A stretch of 13,390 bases of DNA from JAUZQZ01 sp036985955 (GCA_036985955.1 BTQQ01000034.1:1-13390), one strand, 5' to 3'; positions 1 to 7,613 are shown, numbered from the stretch's first letter. The notes: a model not told the origin generated them from the letters alone. Program-made: numbers and translations.

Positions 1-1995
1 GAATCCGTTGTGGCCATTGCCGATAAATTTTCACTGGTTCAAACCTTGCAGAAAATCAATGCCACGCTGGATGAGAAGATTGAAGAACGAACGCAGCAAC
101 TGAAAACGAGCGAGTCCAGATATCGAACGCTGGTCGATGCCAGCAAGGCCGCGATTACAACCTTGGAGGAGGGAATATTATCCGATTGTAATCAGGCTGC
201 GCTTGAGATGTTTGGGATTGATTCGGCAGAGCAGTTTCTGGGGCATTCGCCAGTTGAATTTTCGCCGGAATATCAACCTGATGGAACAAAGTCCGAGGAG
301 GCTGCCAAACGCCATCTTGCTACGGCCCTGAAGGATGGTTCTTGTCAGTTTGAATGGATGCATCAGCGTATCGATGGCGCAATATTCCCCGCTGAGGTGC
401 TTTTGTCCCGCATTGAGATTGACGGAAGGCATGTTGTTCAAGGCATCGTGACGGATATTTCCGAACGTAAACGTATCGAAGATGTGCTGAGAATGTTTTA
501 TCATGTTGTGGAACAATCGGCAGACTTTGTGATGATTTTGAACAAGGGTGGTGTGATCGAATATCTTAATCCGGCGGCTTGTAATGGTACGGGTTATACA
601 CAGGAGGAAGCCGTAGGGAAGGTTGCCTACTTTGCCCGTCCCGGCGTGCGCACAACCGAACCCTATAAACAACTATGGCAGGGGGTTGAATCTAAAGGAA
701 CATGGGAGGGGAAATTAACCGATCGGCGAAAAAACGGAAGCAATTATCCTTCCCTCTGTTCCGTAGCTGCGCTTAAGGATGGGCAGGGTATTGTTACGCA
801 TTATGTGTGTATCCAGAAAGATATGACTGAGTATGAGCGTTTGGAGGGACAGTTTCGCGAGGTACAGAAAATGGAGGTTCTGGGCACGCTTGTGGGCGGT
901 ATTGCCCATAATTTTAATAATATACTGGCCGGCATTATCGGCAATATCTATCTGGCGAAGGCTTCGACGAAACATTTGCCCGATGCGCAGCGGAATCTGA
1001 GAACCATTGAAAAGCTAAGCTTTGGTGCGGCAGATATGATCAAGCAGTTGATGGCATTTGCCCGCAAAAGCATGGTAACGATGAAATCTTCTGGTTTCAG
1101 TTGTTTGATCAAAGAATCATGCAAGCTGTATAAAACATCGTTACGGGAGAACATTGATTTTCAATGCTCCCTCTCCAGCGAGGCCCTGCAAATCTATGGC
1201 GACGTGACACAGTTACAACAGGTGCTGTTTAATTTACTCAATAATGCACGCGATGCACTGGTCAGCCGGGAGGATCCCGCAATAGATGTTTCTCTGGAAC
1301 GCTTTACTGCGGACGATACCTTTTTAAAGCAGCATCCTGACCTTAATATCAGGCATTTTGCCCGCCTGAGCGTTAGCGATAATGGGCCGGGCATTCCTGA
1401 AGCATGCATACAAAATATTTTTGAGCCATTCTTTACAACCAAGGAAGTGGGTGAAGGCACAGGGCTGGGGCTTGCCATGGTTTATGGTTCTGTCCGGGAG
1501 CACGGCGGTGCGATAGATGTGCAGAGTGAAGAAGGGAAGGGAACATGTTTTCATATTTATTTGCCTCTGATTGAATCATCTGAAACTCATTACGAACCGA
1601 AGCAAGGTAAACTGGCCGCGAAAGGGGCCGGTCAAACCATTTTATTAGCCGATGATTCGGAGGCGTTGCGCGAAACCGGGAAAGGGTTGCTGGAACATTT
1701 TGGTTACCGGGTGTTGCTGGCGGACAATGGCAGAGAAGCCGTAGATATTTTTAACGATAAGCGGGATGACATTGATCTTGTCATTCTGGATATCGTTATG
1801 CCACGGATGGGAGGTGTGAGAGCAGCAGATAAAATTCGGGAAGCCAGGCCGGATATCCCCGTAATTTTTTCTACCGGTTACGATCCTGACTCAAGCATGA
1901 ATGATATGATGCCCACACAGAGGGAAATTATTTTGCATAAGCCTTTCTCCGCCCAGGAATTAAGCCGGGTAGTAAGTGAGAACCTGAAAGAATAG
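1..1995 (+). CDS. Hybrid sensor histidine kinase, PAS-PAS-HisKA-HATPase-REC (5' end outside window)
   Basis: Sensor kinase that autophosphorylates a histidine and passes the phosphate to its own receiver domain. The frame is open to the window edge, and the first usable start (GTG at 10) lies in a coiled-coil stretch, so the N-terminus, probably with a membrane sensor, is missing. Counting from that GTG: coiled coil about 10-35; PAS about 36-155; PAS/PAC about 160-280; HisKA with phospho-acceptor H300 in the motif GGIAHNFNNIL; N-box around N411-N412; G1 box DNGPG at 457-461; F box FEPFFTTK at 471-478; G2 box GEGTGLGL at 481-488. The C-terminal receiver has acidic pair D548-D549, phospho-acceptor D594, T622 and K644. 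All catalytic residues are present. There is no DNA-binding output domain, so signalling probably goes through a separate phosphotransfer protein or regulator not in view. The signal sensed is unknown. Confidence 0.93.
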   Translation, partial: ESVVAIADKFSLVQTLQKINATLDEKIEERTQQLKTSESRYRTLVDASKAAITTLEEGILSDCNQAALEMFGIDSAEQFLGHSPVEFSPEYQPDGTKSEEAAKRHLATALKDGSCQFEWMHQRIDGAIFPAEVLLSRIEIDGRHVVQGIVTDISERKRIEDVLRMFYHVVEQSADFVMILNKGGVIEYLNPAACNGTGYTQEEAVGKVAYFARPGVRTTEPYKQLWQGVESKGTWEGKLTDRRKNGSNYPSLCSVAALKDGQGIVTHYVCIQKDMTEYERLEGQFREVQKMEVLGTLVGGIAHNFNNILAGIIGNIYLAKASTKHLPDAQRNLRTIEKLSFGAADMIKQLMAFARKSMVTMKSSGFSCLIKESCKLYKTSLRENIDFQCSLSSEALQIYGDVTQLQQVLFNLLNNARDALVSREDPAIDVSLERFTADDTFLKQHPDLNIRHFARLSVSDNGPGIPEACIQNIFEPFFTTKEVGEGTGLGLAMVYGSVREHGGAIDVQSEEGKGTCFHIYLPLIESSETHYEPKQGKLAAKGAGQTILLADDSEALRETGKGLLEHFGYRVLLADNGREAVDIFNDKRDDIDLVILDIVMPRMGGVRAADKIREARPDIPVIFSTGYDPDSSMNDMMPTQREIILHKPFSAQELSRVVSENLKE

Positions 1996-1997
1996 AC

Positions 1998-2112
1998 AGC
2001 TTTTCAGACCACCTCTGATTTACCCGGTAACTGCGTCGAACATGCGCATTTACAGAAGCCAACAGCGTGTGTTTTCCTTATTTTCGAACAAATCAGGGTG
2101 GTCTGAGCAGCT
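1998..2112. repeat. Long inverted repeat between convergent genes
   Basis: The arm at 2005-2021 (cagaccacctctgattt) is complementary to 2090-2105 (aaatcagggtggtctg), with one bulged base and a spacer of about 68 nt. The flanking agct at 1998-2001 and 2109-2112 extends the pairing after a short internal loop. It fills almost the whole gap between the kinase stop (1995) and the tadA stop (2119). It could be a bidirectional transcript end, although no T-tract follows either arm, or a small palindromic mobile element with 16-17 bp ends. No coding potential was recognised in the spacer. Confidence 0.7.
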
Positions 2113-2118
2113 ACATCA

Positions 2119-2583
2119 TTACGTGGAGTTTCTTCGCTGGTAAAAAAAATCACGAAGAATTGTGCTGCATTCTCTGTCCATCACGCCGCTCGAAACCTCT
2201 GGCTGGTGATTCAAACGGGTATCGGACAGCAACTGATAAAGTGATTTAACAGCACCGGTTTTGGCATCTCTGGCCCCATAAACGACCCGGCTGATGCGGG
2301 CGTGGATGATGGCTCCCGCGCACATGGCACAGGGTTCCAGAGTGACATAAAGGGTACTGCCAATCAGACGATAGTTTTCCACCGCTTCGCAGGCAATGCG
2401 GATTGCGCGCATTTCAGCGTGTGCCGTCGAATCATTTAGTGAAATGGGCGCATTATGTGCGGCAAATTCCCGGCCATCCTTTAGCAGCAACACTGCGCCA
2501 ACAGGAACTTCGCCATTTCTTTCTGCAACTTCAGCCTGTTGCAGGGCAATGTTCATGTAGTATTTATCATTCTTCGGGTTCAA
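2119..2583 (-). CDS. tadA: tRNA-specific adenosine-34 deaminase TadA
   Basis: Zinc-dependent deaminase that converts A34 to inosine in the anticodon of tRNA-Arg(ACG). From the chosen start it is 154 residues, close to the usual length of about 150-170. The zinc/catalytic motifs are visible: HAE (H55, E57, the proton-shuttle glutamate) and PCxxC (P84-C85-AM-C88), plus the family block GEVPVGAVL at 24-32. The frame extends upstream into dppC, but residues before DKYYMNIAL have no family similarity. I chose TTG at 2583, which overlaps the dppC stop (attga); the internal ATG at 2556 would lose the conserved first helix. The overlap implies translational coupling to the ABC permease genes, though the functions are unrelated. 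Confidence 0.93.
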   Translation of the reverse strand: MNPKNDKYYMNIALQQAEVAERNGEVPVGAVLLLKDGREFAAHNAPISLNDSTAHAEMRAIRIACEAVENYRLIGSTLYVTLEPCAMCAGAIIHARISRVVYGARDAKTGAVKSLYQLLSDTRLNHQPEVSSGVMDRECSTILRDFFYQRRNST

Positions 2584-3392
2584 TGCTGATTTCTCAATCG
2601 GGGATCGAACATGTCTCGCAATCCCTCGCCCAACAAATTGTAACCCAGAACGGTAATCAATATAGCCAGGCCCGGATAAAGCGAAAGCCACCAGGCAATC
2701 TGAATATTATCCTTTCCATCGGTAAGGATATTACCCCACGAGGCATCCGGTGGCTGTACGCCGAGCCCGAGAAAGGAGAGACCGGATTCGATCAGTACTG
2801 CTCCGGCGACACCGAGCACGGCGGATACGATAATGGGTCCCATAGCGTTGGGCAGGAGATAGTGCGAGATCATTCTGGGCGCTGAAACACCAAGACTTTC
2901 CGCGGCCATCACGAATTCGCGGCCACGCAGGGATAACAACTCCGCCCGCACCAGCCGGGTGACGCCCATCCATGAAGTCAGGCCAATCACAATCATGATA
3001 TTCCAGATAGAAGGCTCCAGAAAGGCGATGACCGCCAGAATCAGAAAAAATGTGGGAAAGCAAAGCACCATGTCCGTAGCACGCATAATCAGCGCGTCCG
3101 TACGTCCTCCCGCATAGCCGGCTACGGCCCCCAGCATGACACCGATGGCAATAGCAATACCGACTGCGATAAATCCCACGGACAGGGATACCCTTGCGCC
3201 GAACAACATGCGTGAAAATACGTCACGCCCCAGGGTGTCGGTTCCGCACCAGTGGTTCCACGAAGGCGGGAGTAAAATGGAGTGCACATGGATCGAATTG
3301 GGGTCGTAGGGTGCAAGCCACGGGGCCAGTAAGGCCAGCATAGCTACGATGGCGACGATGAAACCGCCAACCAGTGCCAGAGGATGCTTCAT
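2580..3392 (-). CDS. dppC: Peptide/nickel-type ABC transporter permease, DppC/OppC family
   Basis: Inner-membrane subunit of an ABC importer for oligopeptides, dipeptides or nickel. It has 270 residues, slightly shorter than the usual 280-300. An N-terminal membrane segment is followed by the family block CGTDTLGRDVFSRMLFGAR at about 49-67, then about five more hydrophobic segments. The cytoplasmic EAA loop that docks on the ATPase is clear (EFVMAAESLGVSAPRMISHY), followed by ESGLSFLGLGVQPPDASWG, typical of DppC/OppC. The ATG at 3392 overlaps the dppB stop in an ATGA arrangement, so the two are co-translated. The substrate cannot be read from permease sequence. Confidence 0.93.
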   Translation of the reverse strand: MKHPLALVGGFIVAIVAMLALLAPWLAPYDPNSIHVHSILLPPSWNHWCGTDTLGRDVFSRMLFGARVSLSVGFIAVGIAIAIGVMLGAVAGYAGGRTDALIMRATDMVLCFPTFFLILAVIAFLEPSIWNIMIVIGLTSWMGVTRLVRAELLSLRGREFVMAAESLGVSAPRMISHYLLPNAMGPIIVSAVLGVAGAVLIESGLSFLGLGVQPPDASWGNILTDGKDNIQIAWWLSLYPGLAILITVLGYNLLGEGLRDMFDPRLRNQH

Positions 3393-4372
3393 GTTCCATT
3401 CCCATGGCGGATGCGTGGGTCAGCCCATGCATAGGCCAGATCGGCCAGCAGGTTGCCCAACAGCGTTAGTACAGCGCCAATGACGGTAATACCCATCACC
3501 AACGGATAATCACGTGCCATAACGGCACCGTAGAACAGCAAACCCATGCCGGGAATGGAAAACAGTTGCTCGACGATCACCGATCCACCAATCAGGCCGG
3601 GGACTGAAAGACCCAGCAGTGTAATGATGGGTAGCAGGGCATTTTTCAGGGCATAGCGGTATCGGATACGGGATTCCGGCACGCCCATCGCACGGGAAGT
3701 GGTGATATAATCGGCGCGGATCACTTCCAGCATGCCACTGCGCATAAAGCGGCTCATACCGGCCAGACCTCCGATGGCGGACACAAATACGGGCAACAAC
3801 AGATGTTCAGCCAAATCCCGTTGTTGTTGCCAGAACCCCATATGTCGCCAGTCATAATCGTGGATGCCGGAAATGGGGAGCCATGAAAGTTGCACGCCGA
3901 AGGCAATCATCAGTAAAAGACCCAGCCAGAAGGAGGGAATAGCAAAGCCAATAAAAACAAACACGGTCATACCACGATCAAACCACGAATCCCGGTACGC
4001 GGCGGAAAGCACGCCAATGGGGATGGCGACAAGGAAAATAAAGGCCATAGCCAGCACGTTGATCCCGATGGTGATGGGCATGCGCTCGGTAATTTTGTCG
4101 AGAACAGAACGGTGATCCGCAGCGAATGACTGGCCGAAATCAAGAACTGCCAAACGCTTGAGCCAGCTCCAGTATTGGATATATAGGGGCTTGTCCAAAC
4201 CATAATAGGCACGCAGACGGTTGATATCCGCCGCGGATATCTTGGGATTGAATTCCTGGCCAATGACCGTCGGCTCACCCGGTGCTACATGCATGATGGC
4301 GAAGGAAATAAGGGTGATGCCAAACAGTAGCGGAATCATTCCGGCCAAACGCTTGATGAGATAACGCTTCAT
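3389..4372 (-). CDS. dppB: Peptide/nickel-type ABC transporter permease, DppB/OppB family
   Basis: Partner permease of DppC. The chosen start (ATG at 4372, MKRYLIKRLAGMIPLLFGI) gives 327 residues and places the typical first transmembrane helix at the N-terminus. A longer frame to 4528 adds 52 residues without family character; ATG at 4396 is a second possibility, with aaggac about 10 nt upstream. About six membrane segments are present. The EAA loop is DYITTSRAMGVPESRIRYRY, followed by VIVEQLFSIPGMGLLFYGA, diagnostic for OppB/DppB. No substrate-binding protein or ATPase gene lies next to it in the window: upstream is a divergent gene and downstream is tadA. These partners must be encoded elsewhere. 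Confidence 0.93.
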   Translation of the reverse strand: MKRYLIKRLAGMIPLLFGITLISFAIMHVAPGEPTVIGQEFNPKISAADINRLRAYYGLDKPLYIQYWSWLKRLAVLDFGQSFAADHRSVLDKITERMPITIGINVLAMAFIFLVAIPIGVLSAAYRDSWFDRGMTVFVFIGFAIPSFWLGLLLMIAFGVQLSWLPISGIHDYDWRHMGFWQQQRDLAEHLLLPVFVSAIGGLAGMSRFMRSGMLEVIRADYITTSRAMGVPESRIRYRYALKNALLPIITLLGLSVPGLIGGSVIVEQLFSIPGMGLLFYGAVMARDYPLVMGITVIGAVLTLLGNLLADLAYAWADPRIRHGNGT

Positions 4373-4409
4373 GGGGGCGTAGCATAGCAGTTCCATCCGC
4401 TTGCTGTCC

Positions 4410-4458
4410 TTGCTGTAATTCGCTACCGTGCAATATACATTGATATGTTCATGTATAT
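4410..4458 (+). promoter_or_regulatory. Possible promoter and operator-like dyad for the secreted-protein pair
   Basis: In the divergent gap between dppB and the small secreted protein, TTGCTG (4410-4415) and TATACA (4434-4439) are spaced by 18 bp and could be a weak sigma-70 promoter for the plus strand. A perfect 8-bp dyad, atatacat (4433-4440) and atgtatat (4451-4458) with a 10-nt centre, overlaps the -10 box and could bind a dimeric regulator. This rests on pattern only; the region is AT-rich and chance is possible. Confidence 0.3.
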
Positions 4459-4497
4459 GACATGTTGAGAATCTGATTAGCGCAGGAGGGGGTGCCA

Positions 4498-4809
4498 ATG
4501 CGGACAGGTGTAATGGTTTTTGGAGCATTGTTAATGTTTGCCGTCGCTACAATACAGCTTCCCCACAGAGGCGGAGGATTGTTTATATCTTCCGTTGAAG
4601 CAGCCGAACAGGGGAATGCTTCGGGCGGCATAGGCCATGTTCGCCTGATACTGCAGAAATTACAGGATGCAATGGCCAGCATGAAGGACCTGGATGAACT
4701 CGAAAAGTCAGGCATGCCCAAGGAAAACGTGGATCGTATGCGACGCGCCATGCAACTCAAAATCAATCAGATGATGGAAGATGCGATCAAGGATATCCGC
4801 GCCCTTTAG
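4498..4809 (+). CDS. Small secreted or membrane-anchored helical protein, unknown function
   Basis: 103 residues, not recognised. The start is ATG at 4498, supported by a strong Shine-Dalgarno aggagg at 4484-4489; the in-frame GTG at 4492 sits inside that ribosome site and is unlikely. Residues 5-20 form a hydrophobic segment, followed by PHRGGG and a possible signal peptidase site SSVEA|AEQ after residue 35. The hydrophobic core ends early for a cleaved signal, so an anchored form is possible. The rest (about 44-103) is charged and strongly helical, with heptad-like spacing of L, M and I (VRLILQKLQDAMASMKDLDEL), suggesting a short coiled coil. The next gene lies 59 nt downstream on the same strand and is also secreted, so the two probably form an operon. 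Confidence 0.75.
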   Translation: MRTGVMVFGALLMFAVATIQLPHRGGGLFISSVEAAEQGNASGGIGHVRLILQKLQDAMASMKDLDELEKSGMPKENVDRMRRAMQLKINQMMEDAIKDIRAL

Positions 4810-4868
4810 GGTTTTCGATACAGGCTTGAATCCGTAGTAAAGCATTAATTTTCGGAGGGGGGTAGAAG

Positions 4869-5405
4869 GTGAATAAACATATAAAATGGACAACGATGCT
4901 CGTCATGGGGCTGGCGTTGATTGGAGCATCGATGAACCCGGCGATGGCGGGAGGCGGTGCAAGAAATGTAAATTTTGCGGCTTTCCAGAAAGTAGACGCC
5001 GGTTTCGAGTACGATGCCATTGTGTTGGGTAAATTCAGTGATTTTATCAAAGCGATGGATGGGACTCAGGTGCTGCTGTTATCGCATACGGCAGATGCCG
5101 TGGATGGTGATGTGATTAATGTTCAGCAAGATGTTCTGCGTGAAGACAAAGGTGTTTTAAGTGATTTCGGTATCAATTGCCAAATGAGTTTCAGGGATGA
5201 GAGTACTTCGGATAATACATCCTATGCCATTGGCGGCATGTGCAAAATCATTGAGGTTGGGCATGGTAAGAATCTCAAACTAACCGTGATTATTCCCATG
5301 ATCAGCGTACCGGATACGGCGCAGGGCATTGATGCATGGGTATTGCTTGATGAAGACGAAAAGACCGGAATCGCTTTTTATGGCAATGTCAGCACCTCAA
5401 GGTAA
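4869..5405 (+). CDS. Secreted protein of unknown function
   Basis: 178 residues, not recognised. The start is GTG at 4869, preceded by a purine-rich ribosome site (ggagggggg around 4854-4862). A clear Sec signal peptide (MNKHIKWTT, a hydrophobic stretch to about residue 22, then NPAMA|GGG) gives cleavage after residue 27. The mature part of about 150 residues is predicted mostly beta, with no further membrane segment, and has exactly two cysteines (C104, C125), which could form a periplasmic disulfide. It lies downstream of another small exported protein and is followed by hairpins and a terminator, so the two probably form a two-gene transcription unit. A role in the envelope is inferred only from the signal peptides. 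Confidence 0.78.
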   Translation: MNKHIKWTTMLVMGLALIGASMNPAMAGGGARNVNFAAFQKVDAGFEYDAIVLGKFSDFIKAMDGTQVLLLSHTADAVDGDVINVQQDVLREDKGVLSDFGINCQMSFRDESTSDNTSYAIGGMCKIIEVGHGKNLKLTVIIPMISVPDTAQGIDAWVLLDEDEKTGIAFYGNVSTSR

Positions 5406-5495
5406 TAGAGTCATTAACCTTTATGGTTCACAAATACTGCCGTGTCCGTAGCTTATTCCTTTGCTCACAAAATCAGGTGCTTACGCGCATGATTC

Positions 5496-5546
5496 GGGCA
5501 GACCATAAATGGCCTGCACGGATGCTCTGACTTTTTCAGAGCATCC
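5496..5546. repeat. Two adjacent stem-loops downstream of the secreted-protein genes
   Basis: The second stem is perfect: ggatgctctg (5520-5529) pairs with cagagcatcc (5537-5546) around a 7-nt loop acttttt. Just upstream, gcagacca pairs with tggcctgc (one mismatch) around a 4-nt loop. Neither is followed by a T-tract, so they are not classic terminators by themselves. They could stabilise the 3' end of the upstream mRNA or of the hemF mRNA read from the other strand. The rest of the gap 5406-5495 holds nothing I recognise. Confidence 0.6.
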
Positions 5547-5571
5547 CTAATAACAACATCAATAAAGCCAC

Positions 5572-5601
5572 ATGCTCGGGACGCTTTCGGGCATCTTTTT
5601 T
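5572..5601 (+). terminator. Rho-independent terminator for the secreted-protein pair
   Basis: A 10-bp stem (5572-5581 atgctcggga with 5585-5594 tttcgggcat, including G-T pairs) closes a 3-nt loop and is followed by a run of six T at 5596-5601. The T-run is on the plus-strand side, so it ends transcription arriving from the 178-residue gene, just before the convergent hemF stop. Confidence 0.7.
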
Positions 5602-5606
5602 ATGCA

Positions 5607-6413
5607 TTATGGCCATTTTACCACGGGCGGCATACTCATCAGAATCGCCTCTGTATTGCCGCCGGTTTTCAGGCCAAATGTTGTTCCACGATCATATAAA
5701 AGATTGAACTCCACATAACGCCCCCGGTGGATGAGTTGGTACTCCCGATCCTCAGGCGTGAATGACTGATTCTTGCGCCTGGTGACAATTTCGGGATATG
5801 TGTTCAGAAAGGCTTCGCCGACAGACTGTACAAAGGCGAAATCCTGTTCCATATTATCCGTGGCCAGTTGGTCGAAAAAAACTCCTCCGACGCCCCGTGC
5901 TTCATTGCGATGTGGCAGGAAAAAATAGCGGTCGCACCATGCTTTGAATTTTGGATAATATTCAGAGTCAAATGGATCGCATGCCTCTTTCAGACGTGCA
6001 TGAAACAGGTCGGTATCTTCCTGATAAGGAAAATATGGTGTCAGGTCCGTACCGCCTCCAAACCAGCCTTGTGTTGTTTCGATACGCCGCAGATTCATGT
6101 GTACGGCGGGACATTTTGGATTGGTCATGTGTGCTACCAGTGATATACCGCAAGCGCGAAAATTGCCATCCCCGGCCGCGCCGGGAATCTGGCTGCGGAA
6201 CTCATCGGAGAACACGCCACGCACACTGGAGAAATTGACGCCGACCTTCTCAAAGGTCGTTCCCTTCATCAGCGCTATGACACCGCCGCCGCCCTCGGGC
6301 CGATCCCAGGGCGTGCGCATAAATTTTGCCGTATCCTGAACCTCGAAGGCCGCGCAGATACGGTCGCGCAGATTCTGGAAATACGTTTCAGCGCTGGCAA
6401 ACATGTCAGTCAT
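5607..6413 (-). CDS. hemF: Oxygen-dependent coproporphyrinogen III oxidase HemF, short C-terminus
   Basis: Cytosolic haem-synthesis enzyme that oxidatively decarboxylates coproporphyrinogen III to protoporphyrinogen IX using O2. 268 residues. Family blocks are present: PEGGGG at 39-44, HMNLRR at 105-110, GWFGGGTDLTPYFPY at 116-130, the signature KAWCDRYFFLPHRNEARGVGG at about 157-177, and YVEFNLLYDRGTTFGL at 233-248. The conserved histidines (around 95, 105, 138 and 168) remain. The protein stops right after ILMSMPPVVKWP, whereas typical HemF (about 300 residues) continues about 30 residues with a W-E-Y ... RDW tail. The ATG at 6413 overlaps the end of the DUF4936-like gene by 8 nt, so it is third in the ygfZ operon. 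It indicates an oxygen-using lifestyle. Confidence 0.95.
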   Translation of the reverse strand: MTDMFASAETYFQNLRDRICAAFEVQDTAKFMRTPWDRPEGGGGVIALMKGTTFEKVGVNFSSVRGVFSDEFRSQIPGAAGDGNFRACGISLVAHMTNPKCPAVHMNLRRIETTQGWFGGGTDLTPYFPYQEDTDLFHARLKEACDPFDSEYYPKFKAWCDRYFFLPHRNEARGVGGVFFDQLATDNMEQDFAFVQSVGEAFLNTYPEIVTRRKNQSFTPEDREYQLIHRGRYVEFNLLYDRGTTFGLKTGGNTEAILMSMPPVVKWP

Positions 6414-6672
6414 CAGATTTCACCTTTTCAAAGGATTCGCAGCTCCGCCGGATATTATCAAAACAGGAGGTTTTGTTCGCCTGCGCCTTGATGCGTGCAA
6501 CTGTGGCGGACTCTATGTGCGGGAACACTTCCATAAAAGTTGTTTGTGTTTCATGTTTGCGGATATACAGAGAACCCTGTACTCCCAATTCGGATTGCAC
6601 GCTTTGCAGCCACGTTTTCAATTCGGATTCAAGTGTGGCATCGGCATGATACCAAACGAATAGATCAGGCAT
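6406..6672 (-). CDS. DUF4936-like small protein
   Basis: 88 residues with no signal peptide or membrane segment. The opening DLFVWYHAD, a helix of about 15 residues, then GSLYIRKHETQTTFMEVFP resembles DUF4936 proteins of proteobacteria, an uncharacterised small alpha/beta fold with a conserved Y-x-Y-Y and a T-W/F-M-E-V motif. I judge this by pattern memory, not by a search. The ATG at 6672 overlaps the ygfZ stop by 8 nt, and its own stop overlaps the hemF start by 8 nt, so it is translationally coupled on both sides. Its function is unknown; the position suggests a link to YgfZ or haem supply. Confidence 0.75.
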   Translation of the reverse strand: MPDLFVWYHADATLESELKTWLQSVQSELGVQGSLYIRKHETQTTFMEVFPHIESATVARIKAQANKTSCFDNIRRSCESFEKVKSDD

Positions 6673-7606
6673 GACAGGCTTCGATGATATTTACTTCTGC
6701 ATTATTCTCCAGCGATAGAGGTGCATCCGATTCGACAACTTCAATCGGTAAATGTGCAATACCGAAACAGATACCTTCCGCATCCGTTGCGGCACTGGTC
6801 AGCATGCCGATTTTGGCTGTGGTTAACACCGGGCAGGGGTGAGCTTCCGGTGCACCCCCGAGTTTAACGCGGTAAAATCGTTTTTTTATGCCACCCCGCC
6901 AGTGCATGCGGCTGGTAACTTCCTGACCGACATAACAGCCTTTATCGAAACTTACGCCATCGAATTCAATCAAATTGGCGTTCATGGGATAAGTTTTCTC
7001 ATCCCAGTCCGTTCCGAAACGGGGAATACCCTGAAGAATGCGCATTGCTTCGACAGCATCTTTATCCAACATGTTTGAACGCGCGATTATTTCCAGTTCC
7101 GATGTGCTGCCAATCAACCAGAAGCCATGTGGCTTTTTCGACATCATAAGTGCATGTATATCGCCAGCGTGACGGGTCGTCAGCCACTCATTTTCCGCAT
7201 CTGGAAAACCAAAACGCTGTAGTTTCCCTGCTACCTGCACACCTTGAATTTCAAGCACACTGCATGCATCCACGACACCGATACGCAATTGATATCCCAA
7301 TGCAAATTGCCGTAACCGGGTGACTGCGGGAACAGCATAATTGGAAGGTGTGAGAAGGATGAGTTCATCACTATTTCCTTCAAGAAGATACAGTTCACTC
7401 ACTGCTTTGCCTTGTGGTGTGAGAATGAAACTATGAATACCCTTCCCGGGAGTCAGTTTACCCATGTCCTGAGTGATTTGGCCTTGCAGATATTTCCGAA
7501 TACCCGGCCCTGAGGCCTTGAGAACGCTCCAGTCCTGACGCCAGGCTATTGTGTATTCCGACTGCAGTAGTTTGCCAGTCGCTATAGAAAGGGATGGAAT
7601 TTTCAT
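6665..7606 (-). CDS. ygfZ: YgfZ/GcvT-like tetrahydrofolate-binding Fe-S maturation factor
   Basis: Folate-binding protein related to the T protein of glycine cleavage; in bacteria it supports assembly or repair of certain [4Fe-4S] enzymes, such as MiaB. 313 residues from ATG at 7606. The family signature KGCYVGQE is at 222-229 with the essential cysteine at 224, followed by TSRMHWRGGIKKR. The early block YLQGQITQDM at 39-48 also fits. A longer frame (to 7657) would run into the terminal repeat of the palindromic element and adds a hydrophobic, family-unlike leader, so I reject it. There is no convincing Shine-Dalgarno before 7606 (only c-rich sequence). It is the first gene of a tightly overlapped operon with the DUF4936-like gene and hemF, and is divergent from thiC. 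Confidence 0.93.
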   Translation of the reverse strand: MKIPSLSIATGKLLQSEYTIAWRQDWSVLKASGPGIRKYLQGQITQDMGKLTPGKGIHSFILTPQGKAVSELYLLEGNSDELILLTPSNYAVPAVTRLRQFALGYQLRIGVVDACSVLEIQGVQVAGKLQRFGFPDAENEWLTTRHAGDIHALMMSKKPHGFWLIGSTSELEIIARSNMLDKDAVEAMRILQGIPRFGTDWDEKTYPMNANLIEFDGVSFDKGCYVGQEVTSRMHWRGGIKKRFYRVKLGGAPEAHPCPVLTTAKIGMLTSAATDAEGICFGIAHLPIEVVESDAPLSLENNAEVNIIEACHA

Positions 7607-7613
7607 GGGGGCA

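Noticed and set aside
2403..2885. 160-codon plus-strand ORF opposite tadA and dppC
   Set aside because: It overlaps two clear minus-strand genes with family motifs and has no recognisable domain.
4373..4528. Longer dppB start (52 extra residues)
   Set aside because: The extra residues have no family character, cross the divergent upstream gene's ribosome site, and the normal first helix begins at 4372.
5470..5507. Second copy of the 1998-2112 inverted repeat
   Set aside because: Only short scraps (aaatcagg, cagacc) are shared and the order does not form matching arms; chance similarity.
5520..5546. Stem-loop as the hemF terminator
   Set aside because: The stem is perfect, but no T-tract follows it in the hemF direction, so I list it as a stem-loop only.
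5868..6663. Plus-strand ORFs opposite hemF and the DUF4936-like gene
   Set aside because: They overlap strongly supported minus-strand genes, show no family motifs and have no ribosome sites; they are antisense shadows.
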